In this document: in pieces, positions 37,804 through 49,394 of the stretch | Layout: each line of letters starts with the position of its first letter | Position numbering within the stretch: the stretch's first letter is position 1 | Assembly (NCBI GenBank): GCA_036417435.1 | Contig: CM070919.1 | Location: forward strand, 30,257,318 to 30,321,317 | Length of the DNA: 64,000 nt | DNA from: Inia geoffrensis | Taxonomy: Eukaryota > Chordata > Mammalia > Artiodactyla > Iniidae | Reading direction: 5' to 3' | Notes under the pieces: model-generated | Told to the model about the DNA's origin: nothing | What the model saw: the letters and a program-made list of their open reading frames with translations, nothing else | The model's database searches: none | Translations under genes and position numbers: made by a program

Positions 37804-38526
37804 TCTTTTTTTTAACATCTTTATTGGAGTATAATTGCTTTACAAGGTTGCGTTAGTTTCTGGTGTATAACAAAGTATAACACTTTGTATAACAAAGTGA
37901 ATCAGCTATACATATAAATATATCCCCATATCCCCTCTCTCTTGCGTCTCCCTCCCTCCCACCCTCCCTATCCCACCCCTCTAGGTGGTCACAGGGCGGC
38001 GAGCTGACCTCCCTGTGCTATGCGGCTGCTTCCCACTAGCTAGCTATTTTACGTTTGGTAGTGTATATATGTCCATGCCACTCTCTCACTTCGTCCCAGC
38101 GTACCCTTTCCCCTCCCTGTATCCTCAAGTCCATGCTCTACGTTTGCGTCTTTATTCCTGTCCTGCCCCTAGGTTCGTCAGAACCACCTTTTATTTTTTT
38201 GGATTCCATATATATGTGTTAGCATATGGTATTTGTCTTTCTCTTTCTGACTTACTTCACTCTGTATGACAGTCTCTAGACCTCACTACAAATAACTCAG
38301 TTTCGTTCCTTTTTATGGCTGAGTAGTATTCCATTGTATATATGTGCCACATCTTCTTTGTCCGTTCATCTGTCGATGGACACTTAGGTTGCTTCCATGT
38401 CCTGGCTATGGTAAATAGAGCTGCAGTGAACATTGTGGCACATGACTCTTTTTTTGAATGACGGTGTTCTCAGGGTGTATGCCCAGGAGTGGCGTTGCTG
38501 GGTCGTGTGGTAGTTCTGTTTTTAGA
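37804..38526 (-). mobile_element. L1 3' segment, about 0.7 kb, recent
   Basis: T-rich tail, then tttattggagtataattgct, cctctctcttgcgtctccct, ctgtgctatgcggctgcttc, gagtagtattccattgtata and gcccaggagtggcgttgctg. Target duplication of 14 bases with one mismatch: agaacctaccctt(t) at 37790-37803 and agaacctgccctt(t) at 38527-38540. A small duplication involving ataacaaagt (37866-37901) disturbs the 3' UTR. Confidence 0.95.
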
Positions 38527-38540
38527 AGAACCTGCCCTTT

Positions 38541-38939
38541 CTGACGCATCCACTGCAGATTCTATTCCGGACTCCTAGACCCCCATCTCCCTCAGCCGAG
38601 GATCTGCTCTAGCAGCCCCTGCCCGTCCTCTGCCGGCTCGTCCTCTGCTCCGCTGCCCCGCCCCCCTGCCCACCGTGTCTCCCTCTCTCCCACCCCTGGG
38701 ATGCTCGGTCTCCTCTCGGCGCTTCTCCGTTTCCTGCTCCTTCAGGCTGGCTGAAGGCCCTGCCACCCGCTGGGACTCTCTCCGGGCTCCCGCCCACGTC
38801 GAGCGCTGCCCTTGTTTGGAATCCTTTTTGTCTGGTCACTGCTGCCCCGATCCCCCCAGCGGGGGTAAGTCTGGCTTCCCTAACTGGCGTGGAAAGCGAG
38901 TCTGACTTAGAAGCAGGGAGACCAGCTCCGCGGCGTTGG
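38541..38939. other. C-rich intronic sequence continuous with 37.3-37.79 kb
   Basis: Pyrimidine-rich, GC-rich sequence that resumes after the L1. No gene recognised on either strand. Confidence 0.4.
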
Positions 38940-38944
38940 TCCAG

Positions 38945-39870
38945 GTAAGAGGTGACGTTGGCCGGGCTTAGGGCAGAGAGCACAGCACCGAGAACGTCCT
39001 CGTCCGCGTGTACTTGAAGGCGTCGCGATCGCGCGATGGGAGGTGGCAGGCGTCAAGGCGACCTCACGCTTCCGGCCGGGGTGCCTGGGAGGGTGGACCC
39101 TGGCCAAAGCTGAGCTGGAGAAGGCGCAGGTGGGGGCCCGAGCGAGGAGGAGGGGCCGGGACGGGGTCTGCAGCGTCCAGGGGCCCCGAAGAGAGAGCAG
39201 CCGGGCCTGGGGTGTGCAGGGGAGCGGGGGCGCCCTCGGCGCGGCGGCTGCTCGAGTCACCGAGGGTGGGGTGAGTGCGGGGGCAGAAGGACCGAGCCCT
39301 GAGCCCGGCCCTTGCTGTGAAGCGTCGGGAAGGAGGCAGACACCCAGCGCGGCAGCAGCCGCCGGGGAAGCGGACAGAAACCCAGGGCGTGTCGTGTCCC
39401 GATGGCGCCCGCGAGGTGCGGCGGAGAGCTGCCGGGGGCACCAGCGGCACGAGGGCCTGCGGAGGAGACAGAGTCACGGCTGGCAGTGTGGGCCACGCGC
39501 TGCGGGGGGGGCGGGGGGGGGGGCGCAGAGACACGGGCCGGGGACGTGGAGGACGACAGTGAGCGGGGCCTCGGCCTGGGAGGGCCCGCGGGATCCGCTC
39601 AGGAGGGCCGGCCCGTCCGCGGGACCAGGTGCTGCAGGGAAGCCACGGATGTCCGGCATGACGTCCCCATCCCGGACTGCAGGGCCGAGGTGTGCGCGCA
39701 GCCGGCCAGCAGAGGGACGGGGGACGGGGGGGAGGGGGGACAGCAGCATCCGGCTGCATTTAGGGGCGGGCGGGGACTCCGACGGGGTGGCTGTCCGCCA
39801 GCTACGCCGTTGCAGGGCAGGGTCAGCTGGCGGCTGGGTTGAACCAGGGCTGTGCTTTGACCGCGTTTGG
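38945..39870. promoter_or_regulatory. Intragenic CpG island
   Basis: About 95 CpG dinucleotides by hand count in roughly 900 bases at about 70% GC, close to one observed per one expected, so it satisfies the usual island criteria. The densest 60 bases (39001-39060) contain 11 CpGs. The strand is strongly G-rich. It lies 8.4 kb before the MCPH1 BRCT3 exon. It could be an alternative or non-coding promoter, or a methylated intragenic island; no TATA element or exon was recognised. Long open frames on both strands are a by-product of base composition. Confidence 0.7.
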
Positions 39871-40440
39871 GGGTGAAGGCTGGCGTCACAGAGGCTACGT
39901 ACAGCCACTGACCACGGACGTTAAGCCTTGGGTCGGGGGGCAGAGGGCACCGTGAGACGGCAGTGGCTGCCGGAAGGACAGGGGCATGCGCCTGGGAGGG
40001 AGGAGAGTCTGCAGCTCCCGGGGCTGAGGCTCGGGTGAGGGGCCGTGGACAAGGTCACCAGGAAAGAGGGGTCCTAGGAACTGAGAGGACAGGAGAGGTC
40101 ATGGAGGTGACAGGGAGCCCGGAAACAAAAGGTCAGAAGTGAAAGGTGCCGAGCTGGGGAAGGGGCGTCTGGAAGCTGCAGAGAGGAGGACAGGTTTACA
40201 TGGAAAATTGTGGGGATTTAAGCATTTTAGGGATCATTATGTTTTCCTCATTTGAAGACCTTGTCTTTATCTTTATGGGATTTAGGCAAATACCAGAATT
40301 GTTAAAGGTGCCTTTCATTTGTTTCTTTAGTTTTGTAAAAATTTCCCAGGACCCCAGACAGACATCATTTGTTCTTTCTCTGGCACAGGAAGCTCACTTT
40401 CCCTGTGATCTATTCAGTCCCCCTAATGTGGCCAAGTGTA
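39871..40440. other. Unassigned intronic sequence
   Basis: G-rich to 40200, then AT-rich. Near 40372-40388 a pyrimidine run ends in ctctggcacag, a plausible cryptic splice acceptor, but the downstream frame matches nothing I know. Confidence 0.4.
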
Positions 40441-40455
40441 GGCACTGACATTTTT

Positions 40456-40714
40456 TTTTTTTTTGGTCTGCATTGGGTCTTCGTTGCGGTGCACAGGCTT
40501 CTCACTGCGATGGCTTCTCTTGTTGCGGAGCATGGGCTCTAGACATGTGGGCTTCAGTAGTTGTGGCTCGTGGGCTCTAAAGCGCAGCCTCAGTAGTTGT
40601 GGCGCACGGGCTTAGTTGCTCCGCCGCATGTGGGAACTTCCCAGACCAGGGCTCGAACCTGTCTCCCCTGCATTGGCAGGCAGGTTCTCAACCACTGCGC
40701 CACCAGGGAAGCCC
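40456..40714 (-). mobile_element. CHR-type SINE (CHR-2-like)
   Basis: Inverted copy with T tail, the tagttgtggctcgtgggctc body, inverted B-box and the accagggaagccc head. Target duplication ggcactgacattttt (40441-40455) against ggcagtgacattttt (40715-40729), one mismatch in 15. Confidence 0.96.
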
Positions 40715-40729
40715 GGCAGTGACATTTTT

Positions 40730-41489
40730 AGAAGGTGAAACTTCTAACTACGTTTTGTGTTTCCAAACAGTTGCCTTTGTACCTTTTTCTACTTTGAAAC
40801 GGCACTAGGATCTGTTTTCTGAGATGTATCCTCCAGAGCTAGCGGTTTCACTGGGGCCAACTGCCTGGGGGAGTTACAGTGAGAGCCACTCAGGTCACTG
40901 TTTCAGAGATCTGCCTTCTGGGTGGGTGTCAGAGAGGAGCCCCATGTGTTCCCGTGGTCTCTTGCCGCCTCCCCTTCTCTGCCCCACCCCCACCCCCACC
41001 CCCAGGAGAGGAAGACCGGCTTCTCACACTGCAGGGTTTACAGAGAGGAGCGGGGCACGCTGACAGCCCCTGCAGTTGGTCCAGTGCCAGCTGCGGCCCT
41101 GTGGGTACCTGCTTCCGGGCAGGGCCAGCAAATTCACCGCACCGCAGGTCTAAGGCCCAGGTGTCCAGCCGGCTTTATGAATGATGAAAGCGGGTTTGAT
41201 CTCTCTTAGACACCTGTTTCTGTCTCCCGGCTGGTATTGAACCTGGGGTGGGGGGAAAGAGAGGCATTATTTATTGGAACCTTTAGAACCTCAACAGCTG
41301 AGCACCCCTACAAACGCGTGCATGGGTCTGTTAACCCCACATAGTAACAGGAAGCTTGAGACAGGTTCACTGCATCTAGAATCCATGCCCTTCCCACTCC
41401 CTGTGCCCTGCCTGACTTCATTTCTTGCTGAAATCACTGCAGTCCTTTCCTTGGTGTGGTCCGTCTCTGATCTCAGCCCCTCTGTACCG
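40730..41489. other. Unassigned intronic sequence
   Basis: Contains a (CCCCCA)n patch at 40982-41003. No gene or repeat family recognised. Confidence 0.4.
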
Positions 41490-41960
41490 TCTGCAGCGTG
41501 ATCTTCCTAACGTCTGGATTTCGTGCCCTGATGTGCCCGCGGTTCTCATGGCTCCCCGTGAAGCATACATCATGCAGTAGAATCACGATCCGTCTGGTGC
41601 CTACTTACTCAGCCTCATCACCTTGGTACAGACGTACAGGCTTTTAACAGTGAGCTTTTGTCACGGTGGCCTCCCGCCAGGCCCTTGGTCCCGTGTGCTT
41701 CACCCCGCAATGATCTGGAGCTGTTCGTGCCAGCGTGTGCGATCCCAGACACCCCCCGCCCCACGCGCCCCTCCCTGAGCAAATATCCTCCTGTCCCATC
41801 TCCAAATCACATGCCGCCTCCGGGAAGCCTGCCCGGCTCTCGTTTCCCATCCCATGAGGTGACGTGTCCTGTCCTGCTGTGATTTCTAGGAAGTCCTGGG
41901 GAAGCAGACACTGTGTCCTTACGTTGCTGTATCCTGGTAACGTAGCCTGACACTCAGACA
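41490..41960 (+). repeat. L2 LINE fragment
   Basis: Plus-strand L2 3' region: tggctccccgtgaagcatac, gatctggagctgttcgtgcc, gcctccgggaagcctgcccg, and a degraded end with cagacactgtgtccttacg. A MIR-like scrap follows at about 42060-42120. Confidence 0.65.
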
Positions 41961-42584
41961 AACGAATAAACAGGTTACGTCATGGACCCAGCCCTGACTG
42001 TAGGGTAGCGGGCGGCGGTTCCAGGATTTTGTACCTTAGGCAGTGCAGGCAAGCTCTGCTGTGACGTCAGATAAGGAACTTCATCTCCTGGGCCTCGGGT
42101 TCCTCGTCTGTGAAGGCGAGCTGAGCCCATCTCCAGGATCCTTCCCGGCACTCGCGGTCCCTGCTGTCTTCTGTGACAGCCCCCCAGCCCGAAGTTACCC
42201 AGTTGAGCTCAAGCGTCCACCGTGGCTCGTGGTCTGGCTCTGCCCCCTCTCTCCTCCTGGGCCCTCTCAAGTGCATCTCTGGGCTCAGCAATGAAGTGCA
42301 AGGCCACTTGGGACACGGGTGCAGCTGTCCTCACACCGAGGGGACACTTCACCGGCTCAGCCTCCTACCTGGACCCTGCGACGGGGCCAGGCACCGCGTG
42401 TGCTCCGTGGGAGCGGGTGAGCCACGTCTTCCGGGGTGGGCATCTTCAGCTATCTTAACTACGTAGTCACCTTTCTATTATTGAAAAGTATGAAGGAAAA
42501 GATCCCAGAATCACCCTGCCATGTGACGCGTCTCCTCTGGCGGGCATCCTTCTGCCTGGCCCGCCCCGCTCCTCCTCGACTCAG
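41961..42584. other. Unassigned intronic sequence
   Basis: No gene recognised; part of 42060-42130 may be MIR (ctcctgggcctcgggttcct). Confidence 0.4.
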
Positions 42585-42965
42585 CTGTGTTCACGAGGGT
42601 TCTCGAGAGCCAGAACCAGCCGGAGAGACAGATACACACACAGAGACACGCAGGGGGAGATGGATTATAGGAGTGGCCTCACACAATTCGGGGGGCTGAG
42701 AACTCGCAGGACCTGCTGTGTGCAGCCCGGAGAACCAGGAAGGTTTAGCCCAGGTCCAAAGGTCCAATGCCAGGAGCCGCGATGGCCCAGCTCAAGCAGA
42801 GAGAACAAATTCGCCCCTCCCTTGCCTTTTTGTTCTATTTAGACCCTCAAAGGCTTGGAAATTTCAGAGACACCCTCACATACACACCCGGAAATCATGT
42901 TTCACCAGCCCTCCGGGCATCCCTGAGCCGCCCCCCCCCACCCCCGCCAAGCTGACACATTAACT
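42585..42965 (+). repeat. Ancient interspersed repeat, class uncertain
   Basis: Follows a well-known mammalian repeat pattern: gttctcgagagccagaacca, cacacaattcggggggctga, gcccagctcaagcagagaga, tgttctatttagaccctcaa, agacaccctcacatacacac and aagctgacacattaactatc. I cannot name the family with certainty (an L1M 3' end or similar). Confidence 0.55.
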
Positions 42966-45779
42966 ATCACATCAGTCACGCATTTTCTCCCCCTCGAAAC
43001 CTCCGCAGCCACCGCAGCTACAAATGCCCTATCGACTGTCGTCACTGCGAACCTGGCCTCTCTGCACCACTACGATTATGGCCACTGGTATGTGCTGAGT
43101 TCCAGTTCAGTGGACCAGTCTGCGCTTGATAGGATTTTAGAGCAGTGCCCTTCAGAAAAGGCTCCACAGACGAAGCACTTAAATTGTCCTTGAAAGAAAA
43201 ATGGGATGTAGACAAACATAATGCTAAAAAAAGTATACTTTTTAACTGTTATTCTGTCTTTTAAGTTAACCGTAAAAATTGAGTCTTTTGGGTATAGATA
43301 AGTTTTAACATACATAGATTTGTATAACCACCCTAACTAAGCACAGGGCATTGAAAAACACCAAGGCACAAATTAGAGAGTTCTGTGGTATATTTGGCCA
43401 ATCGGAACCGCACCCCATGGTGCGGTGTCAGCCCCGTCCTGAGGTTATGGTTGCCAAAATGTGGGAGAGTGCGTCTTAGCTCTGAAGAGGCGTGGCATCA
43501 TTTCACAGATGGGTATTCCCGTCCCTCTGTTGCCACAAGGAGCAGAGATCATGTGAAGTTCTGGGAAGGGCCAGGGCTTTGGGGCCTGACCCCTCAATTC
43601 TGTGGTGTGTGATCTCAGGCAAAACAGAAAAAGCCAACCTCCCTGAGCTGCGGGTCCCGAACACGGGAAAGAGTTTGCCATGAGAAATTCCACCGTGAAG
43701 GATGTGTACCCCCTTTTCCCCATAGGGCTCAAAACTACCTGCGGAAAGTAACGCTCACGGTGCGCTCTCCCCAGAGGGAAAGGCAGAATTGCTAGTGAAC
43801 TCTAACACCCACGTCCGGGGTAAATGAACCGTCAACACCCTCCCCTGTTTGGGGTTCAGGGTGGGGAAACGTCTGGGTCGCGGATGAATACCCGGGGGTC
43901 ACTGAAGCTGGAAGCACAGGGTTGGCAGGGGGCGGTTCCCCTCAGCTTTGCTCTGTAAACAATGTGGTCCCCCTTGACTGACCTCTACGTGAAGAGGCTG
44001 GAAGGTTCTGAGCTAACCTGTTAAGTCAGTATAGCTTTTTTAATGAAGACACAAATGCAAAGGCCACATTTTATAAAGCAGAGCCAGTGGCTCTTTGGCC
44101 TTAACTGAGACCCTTCAGTAGTACTGATCCTCTACAACCAAGAAGATCTCATGACAGAGAGAGACTTCTGCCTCCTACCAGCTGCCTCCTTGTCATGTAT
44201 GTACACATGCATTCACACACACATCTGCGTAATGATCATCTTAGGCCCCCACTCACGGAGAAAAGTGGGAACTCCGCCCCAAATTCGCCCAGACTACTGA
44301 CCTGTCCTGTTATTTTAAAGGCCCCTTTAGTCCAGAGCTGTCAGTAAATTCCACTTAATCCTCTTTTCTTCCATGATCTCCTTGGGTAAACAAGCATCCT
44401 GGGCTCTGTGGGGAAAAAGTTGCGCCTCACTGGAAAACTATACTTCTTAGCCCGTGCACCCCACACCATCCCCAGGTTATCTGATTCCAGCTTTCATTGC
44501 CTTTGAGCTGTTTCACGACCCTAGGCCGTAAAGACCTACTGGCAATGCACACGATTCTTGTCTGTGGGCTAGAAGTGAAATCTGTCTGGTGAAGGGAATA
44601 GCCCCCAACCCCACGGAAAAGCCAGTATTTTGGTCCATTTGCAACTTCCATTTCAGTATTTCTAATCTATAAATGTGTTATCTGTTTCTCCTTTGAACCA
44701 GTAGAGCGTCTGTCAGAGTTAAATAAAATGAACACATCTTAAATGTTCATTTTACACTGATATGAGGTATGATTTTTTTAACTTGTCTTTTAATCGTTTT
44801 TTTAGCCAGAACCTTCTAAGTCAACATGGATAAACCTGGTTATCTCTGAGGTCACCTTAGAGGGAAGCAATAACACACCACCATCCACCACCCTGTAATA
44901 ATGCCCACATGCCCCGCCCAGACTCCTTTTTCTGGCAGTTGGTGGCAGGTGTATGTGTGTCGAAAAGTTTGAAATGAAATTAGGATTTAGAGCGAATGGC
45001 CACGAATTGTTGTACCTAAAGGCTTGCAGTGAAAGCAGGCCTGTCGGGGGGGAAGCTGGATGGAGGCACATGTCAGAGGGCACGTAGAGCTCTCTCGGCC
45101 ACTCTGTTAACCTGTGCTGCTTGCAGCCTCACAATTCTCATTTTTCACAACGTACCCGTGGGGACAGAATGATGCTTTGCTAGACAGGAAAGTTGACTGC
45201 CTCAGTGAGAACCCTTAAGGCAATGTCGGGGGCAGCAGCAAAGCAATTTTATGATCCGTGCCTGCAGAGCAGAGCCTGGGCTCCAGGGTAAGGCGGCACT
45301 GGTCCATCTGAGGCCCGTCAATCACGAGGACCCAGGAGGCAGAAGTACGGGGACTGAGGATAATAAGGGAAGTGTTGGGGGAGCATCCCACACTTCAGCT
45401 CATTTCAGTAAGCGGAAGGTTTTAACCAAAGCTCAGCCAGCACTGAGAAGAATCAGGTGTCCTATTATAAAAATCCTGCCAATCATCTCTGTTTCTATGG
45501 CAATGAACTCCTCTACACACGTGTCCTTATATACATCGGGGAGTGTATTTGGAGGATAAGTTCCCAAGTTTAATTTTAAGTAAACTAAACCTTGATTAAA
45601 CTTGCCCAGAAATTATTTTACTTAGGATCGGAAAGTCAGCGTGTGCACCTATAGCCTCAATTATTTTGAGTGAAGGATCAGATACTCGTAAGTCTTTATT
45701 TACTTCCTCTGATTTCAAGCTGAATAAATAAATAAAGGGAAGCACTGTCACTTATTGACTTTTGCAGTACGTGCTTTAA
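42966..45779. other. Unassigned intronic sequence
   Basis: No gene recognised. Small MIR-like scraps may lie at about 43565-43640 and 45135-45230. The rest has only short open frames. Confidence 0.4.
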
Positions 45780-45890
45780 ACTGAGGTCAGGGGCTGCCTC
45801 TCAATCAGCTTTGCTTCCTGGCCCTTTGCACGTGCCTGGTAGAGAGTAAGTGTTCAATAAATGTGGGCGGGAGAAGAAGGAAGTATCAAA
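45780..45890 (+). repeat. L2 LINE 3' end
   Basis: Short but distinctive 3' end: tgaggtcaggggctgcctct, cacgtgcctggtagagagta and agtgttcaataaatgtgggc. Confidence 0.7.
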
Positions 45891-46809
45891 TTAGCTTCCG
45901 AAGTCTCATTCTAAACATGAGAAAGGCTCACTTAGTGCTGGATTAAAAACAGGTTTGAGTTACTGCTCTTCTGCGTCCCAAGATACATCCTTGATTAAGA
46001 AAAACTGTATCCCAAGTATGTGTGTGTTGTACAGAATTTAGAAAAATATACAGCAAACTCTCACCTCTGGTAAGGGGGCAGGGTCATGAGAACTGCAGCA
46101 TTCGGTTGCTTGGGCTTCTGCAAACAAAAACCTCAACAAAGAGTAGCTTAAAAATGAAGATTTTTTTTTTTTTTTCCCCCTGACATTAAAAGGACAAGAG
46201 GAGGACAATTCCCGGGTTGGTCAGGCCAGTGACTTAGAAGCATCTGTTACCTGGGATCCAGGGCTTCCCCTCTTCCCACTTGCTTGTTCTCAGGGTGTCC
46301 GGGGTCCTCGGGTGGCTTCAGGAATCCTGGGTGTCCTCTGTCGACAGGACAAAGTTGCTTATGTTAGTAGGTGAGGAAAAACTGCCCCCAGCAGGCTCAC
46401 TCTCAGCTCCCATTGGCCGGGATCGGGTCCAGCCCACGCTTGACCCTGTCCTTCGAAAGGGAAAGGGGATCCCTGTGGTTGGCCTGGACCCAGCCCGAGT
46501 CTTCCCCTTGGGCTGGGAAGGGACCGCTGTCTCGAACACATGGCCCTGCAGAGGTCAGCACCCAAAAACCACCATGCCTTGCCGTTAAGGAGGAAAAGAC
46601 AGTGGATTTGAGTAACGGAAAGCCCAGGGACACTCCGCTTACTGTATTCCTTTCGGTATTGTTTCAGTTATCAACCTCTGCAACTACTTTTCAGGACGTG
46701 CGACTACATCCAACTTTAGTAAAATTCTTGATCCCCAGCTTCAGGGCAGGGCGGCCCAGTGCTTCACTGAGTTTACGGATGGTGGGTTTTTCCTTGCAGC
46801 TCGAGTCAC
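45891..46809. other. Unassigned intronic sequence
   Basis: Contains a T19 tract near 46158-46176. No gene or repeat family recognised. Confidence 0.4.
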
Positions 46810-46925
46810 GTTGAACCAAAGCAGATCTCTTCTGCCTCAGTGTCTTCATCTGCAAAAATTAAAGGAATGGCCCTTTCCACTCCCTGCGTCTCAGGGATGT
46901 TGGGAGTAACTGACAGCGTGAACGA
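46810..46925 (+). repeat. MIR SINE fragment
   Basis: ctgcctcagtgtcttcatct followed by tctcagggatgttgggagta matches the plus-strand MIR core. Confidence 0.65.
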
Positions 46926-48257
46926 AGGTACCCCACGGGGAGAATGGTCATTTGTCCTGTTAGGTACCCAAGTCGAAGGGAAGCTGTGAAATGTTATCAA
47001 AGCTTATGGCAAAATTCAAGGCTGGGGTGAGAAAAGAGAATGAACCCACGGCCTTGTTTATCAAATCAGTTCCACTGATGTTGCAGTGGGGTCTTGGGGG
47101 GTTTTTTGTTGTTGCTGATGTCGCTGTTACAGTAGGATCGTCGTCTTCAAGAGGAAAGGAGCATGAAAACCTAGTAGGGGGACACCTTTTTCTTTCTCGG
47201 ACTTTGTTGGAGTGGAGGACTGAGGAACACCTTCTTTGCTGCCTGCCCACCCGGGGGTCAGCCCCTCTCCCTCACTAGCCACCCACTGTCCTCTAGGGTA
47301 ACGGGCGCTCCCTCACCCGCCCGCCCGGGCCCCCCCTCTGAGAGGCACCCCTTCATCTCTTTCCCCACAGACCTCCCGTCAAAATCCTTAATTTCTCTGA
47401 GCCGCTGATCTCAGACGTTCAGCTCTGTCCTCAGGGAAACATGCAGGTTAAAGCACTCAGACGTGGATGGCAGATAACCGTCAACATGTCCCAGAGGGCA
47501 TTTGCACATAGAGAAGTCTTTATGAACCTGGAGTTAGTGACATGAGCGTTCAGCACAGCGGGGCCTCCCCACTGTGCCTCTGGCCAGCCGGCCAACGTGA
47601 CTTTTATCAGCACAGAAGGGCGGGCAGTTCAAGGCCCCCGTCTCGGAACCCCGTCCCGTCATCTCCCCCCTCCATCAGGACGCACCCCTCCCCGACCTGG
47701 CCTAGCTAGGCACAGCTAGGACTTCTGCTCTGTGCTCTGCCACTTAACACCCTTGACCCCATGAGGCTGGATTTACAGCCATTCGGGGCTGTGGCGTCAC
47801 TTGCTCCGGGAACCCTGAGCCCGGGACGAAGGATGCTGTCCTGGTGCCGAGGGCACTTGTGTCCCGCGAGAATCCTGCCTCCACATTCCTCTGGGTTACT
47901 CAGAATGCAGAGGCCGTTCTCCTCCCTCAGTTGAACAGTTGATTACTTTTCAATAATTTGGTTTAGAATTTGTAGTAATTCAAAGGCCTAAACTTTTTTT
48001 TTTTTTTTTTTTTTTTTTGCCTATAAATTTATTTGCTTGGAGTTTTGCCCGTAGGCTGCTCCAAAAAATGTCACTGCTTACTATCCGTCATTATCATTAA
48101 ATGGCATTGTCTCCCCCTGGATCCTCAGAATTCACTGAGTGTGTGCAACCTCACCTTCAGTTTGTTCTTTTTCTGAAAAAGGACGTGAGCCTTGCAGTCG
48201 GCCTGTTGTGAACAATGAATTGGTTTGGAGTAACCCTCCCCCCGCCTTTGCCCGCAG
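46926..48257. other. Intronic sequence leading to the MCPH1 BRCT3 exon
   Basis: No repeat recognised apart from a T25 tract at 47994-48018. The last 30 bases form the acceptor polypyrimidine tract (ccctccccccgcctttgccc) ending in cag at 48255-48257. Confidence 0.5.
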
Positions 48258-48495
48258 TTCTGCCGCCAGGAGCGCCTCTCGTCCGCCGGGCGGTACCGGG
48301 GAGCCCTGTTTGCCGATCAGCCGACCATGTTCATTACCCCGGCCAGCGGCCCGCCCAGAGCCAAGCTCGGGGAGCTGGTCGTGCTGTGTGGGGTTCGGGT
48401 CACGCACATCCCTCTCCAGACCAGCATCTTCGTCGGACCCGTCCCAAGAAAGAAGGCGGCGACAGTCACGTACCTGTCGGAAAGGTGGATCTTAG
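48258..48495 (+). CDS. MCPH1: MCPH1 (microcephalin) penultimate coding exon, BRCT3 domain
   Basis: This exon encodes 79 codons plus one base of the C-terminal BRCT domain of microcephalin. In mammals that nuclear protein acts in the DNA-damage response, in restraining condensin II and in neural-progenitor division; its paired C-terminal BRCT domains bind phosphorylated histone H2AX. The exon follows a pyrimidine-rich tract ending in cccgcag and is followed by the donor gtagga. It starts in phase 0 and ends in phase 1 with no internal stop. Recognisable stretches are [10 protein letters not shown] (residues 13-22), the LVVLCGVRV core (40-48), the KKA tract (65-67) and YLSERWIL (72-79), with the conserved BRCT tryptophan at residue 77. 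Compared with human MCPH1 as I remember it, there is no indel. Oddity: the usual Gly-Gly turn reads Gly-Val (48390-48395). Identification is strong because the next exon also matches in sequence and phase. Confidence 0.93.
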
Positions 48496-49394
48496 GTAGG
48501 AACCCACGCACAAGACGACCCTGTGCCCTGGGGGGGCTCGAGGGTAACAGGGAGGTGCCTTGTGATTGCAGTAGCCATTGGGGGTCCCCTCCAGAGCCTC
48601 TGTTGTGTGTTCCTGGCCACTGGAACAGTTTTCAGAGGGGAGCCTCAGGCACATGCCCCCTTGCACGCAGCCTGGGGGCCTCTGCCGGATATCTCAGTGT
48701 CCACGTATCTGCCTTAACAGAGTCCTGTAAAAAGAGAAAAACACTCCTGTGACTTTCATCTGTTACAAGCCCACCTAGACATTCCTGCGCTTTACTGTCA
48801 GCCCAGGTGCAGTTCGCGGGGACAAAGGAAATCCTATTAGACTTGTGCCCCTTGATCTCCCGGCTCGTGTGAAAGACCCAGTAGACCCCGAGCTGCCCCA
48901 GCCGTGAGGCCACGGCACCGGCCTGGCCGCCCCCAGCTCCTGGGCCCTCCCCGCTGCGTGCCTGCCTCGCTCTGCGTCTGGGGTCTCGGCCAGCGCCGGC
49001 TGCCAGGACCCGCCACTGTCGCTCCCTTTCAGGCACGTGTCCTGATACTCGTTTGTCCGCGTGCTCCAAGGGGTACGTTTTAGCGCAAAAGGACTGGGGC
49101 TTTTATTTCTAAAAGCAAGTGTTGTGTGAATGTGACGTGTGTGTCTGGCGTCGATTCTGCTACGTTGGGCAGAACACCCCCCTCGAGCCTGCAGGGGAGG
49201 AGGTGGTGCCAGATGAGCCCCGATTCCTGGGAGGCTGGAGGCTGACACCAGCAACAAGGGGCTTCGTCTGTTACCCCAGCTCTGGGGGCTGCAGGGGCGC
49301 AGGGGAGGCGGACTCGGGCAGCGCGTGTGATGTAGTCGAGCATGGTGGGGTGAACTTGGGGCTCCACTGGGTTTGGATGAACGTGCCCGTCGGC
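48496..49394. other. Non-repeat intronic sequence after the BRCT3 exon
   Basis: GC-rich, no repeat recognised. A long minus-strand open frame (48775-49575) has no recognisable domain and runs into the LTR piece, so it is treated as chance. Confidence 0.45.

Larger units (their letters stand above)
1..48257 (+). other. MCPH1: MCPH1 upstream intron, distal part (intron 12 by human analogy)
   Basis: Everything before the BRCT3 exon. In human the corresponding intron houses ANGPT2 on the opposite strand. No open frame resembling any ANGPT2 exon was recognised on the minus strand, so the window should begin between ANGPT2 and this MCPH1 exon. The assignment is by inference from synteny, since the upstream MCPH1 exon is not in the window. 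Confidence 0.7.

Noticed and set aside
39043..39876. 277-codon open frame, plus strand, in the CpG island
   Set aside because: Similar long frames are open on the other strand and in other frames; the product is Arg/Gly/Ala-rich low-complexity with no domain. It follows from high GC and few stop codons.
40372..40448. Possible exon after an acceptor-like cag
   Set aside because: No matching donor with a recognisable protein, and MCPH1 continuity does not need it.
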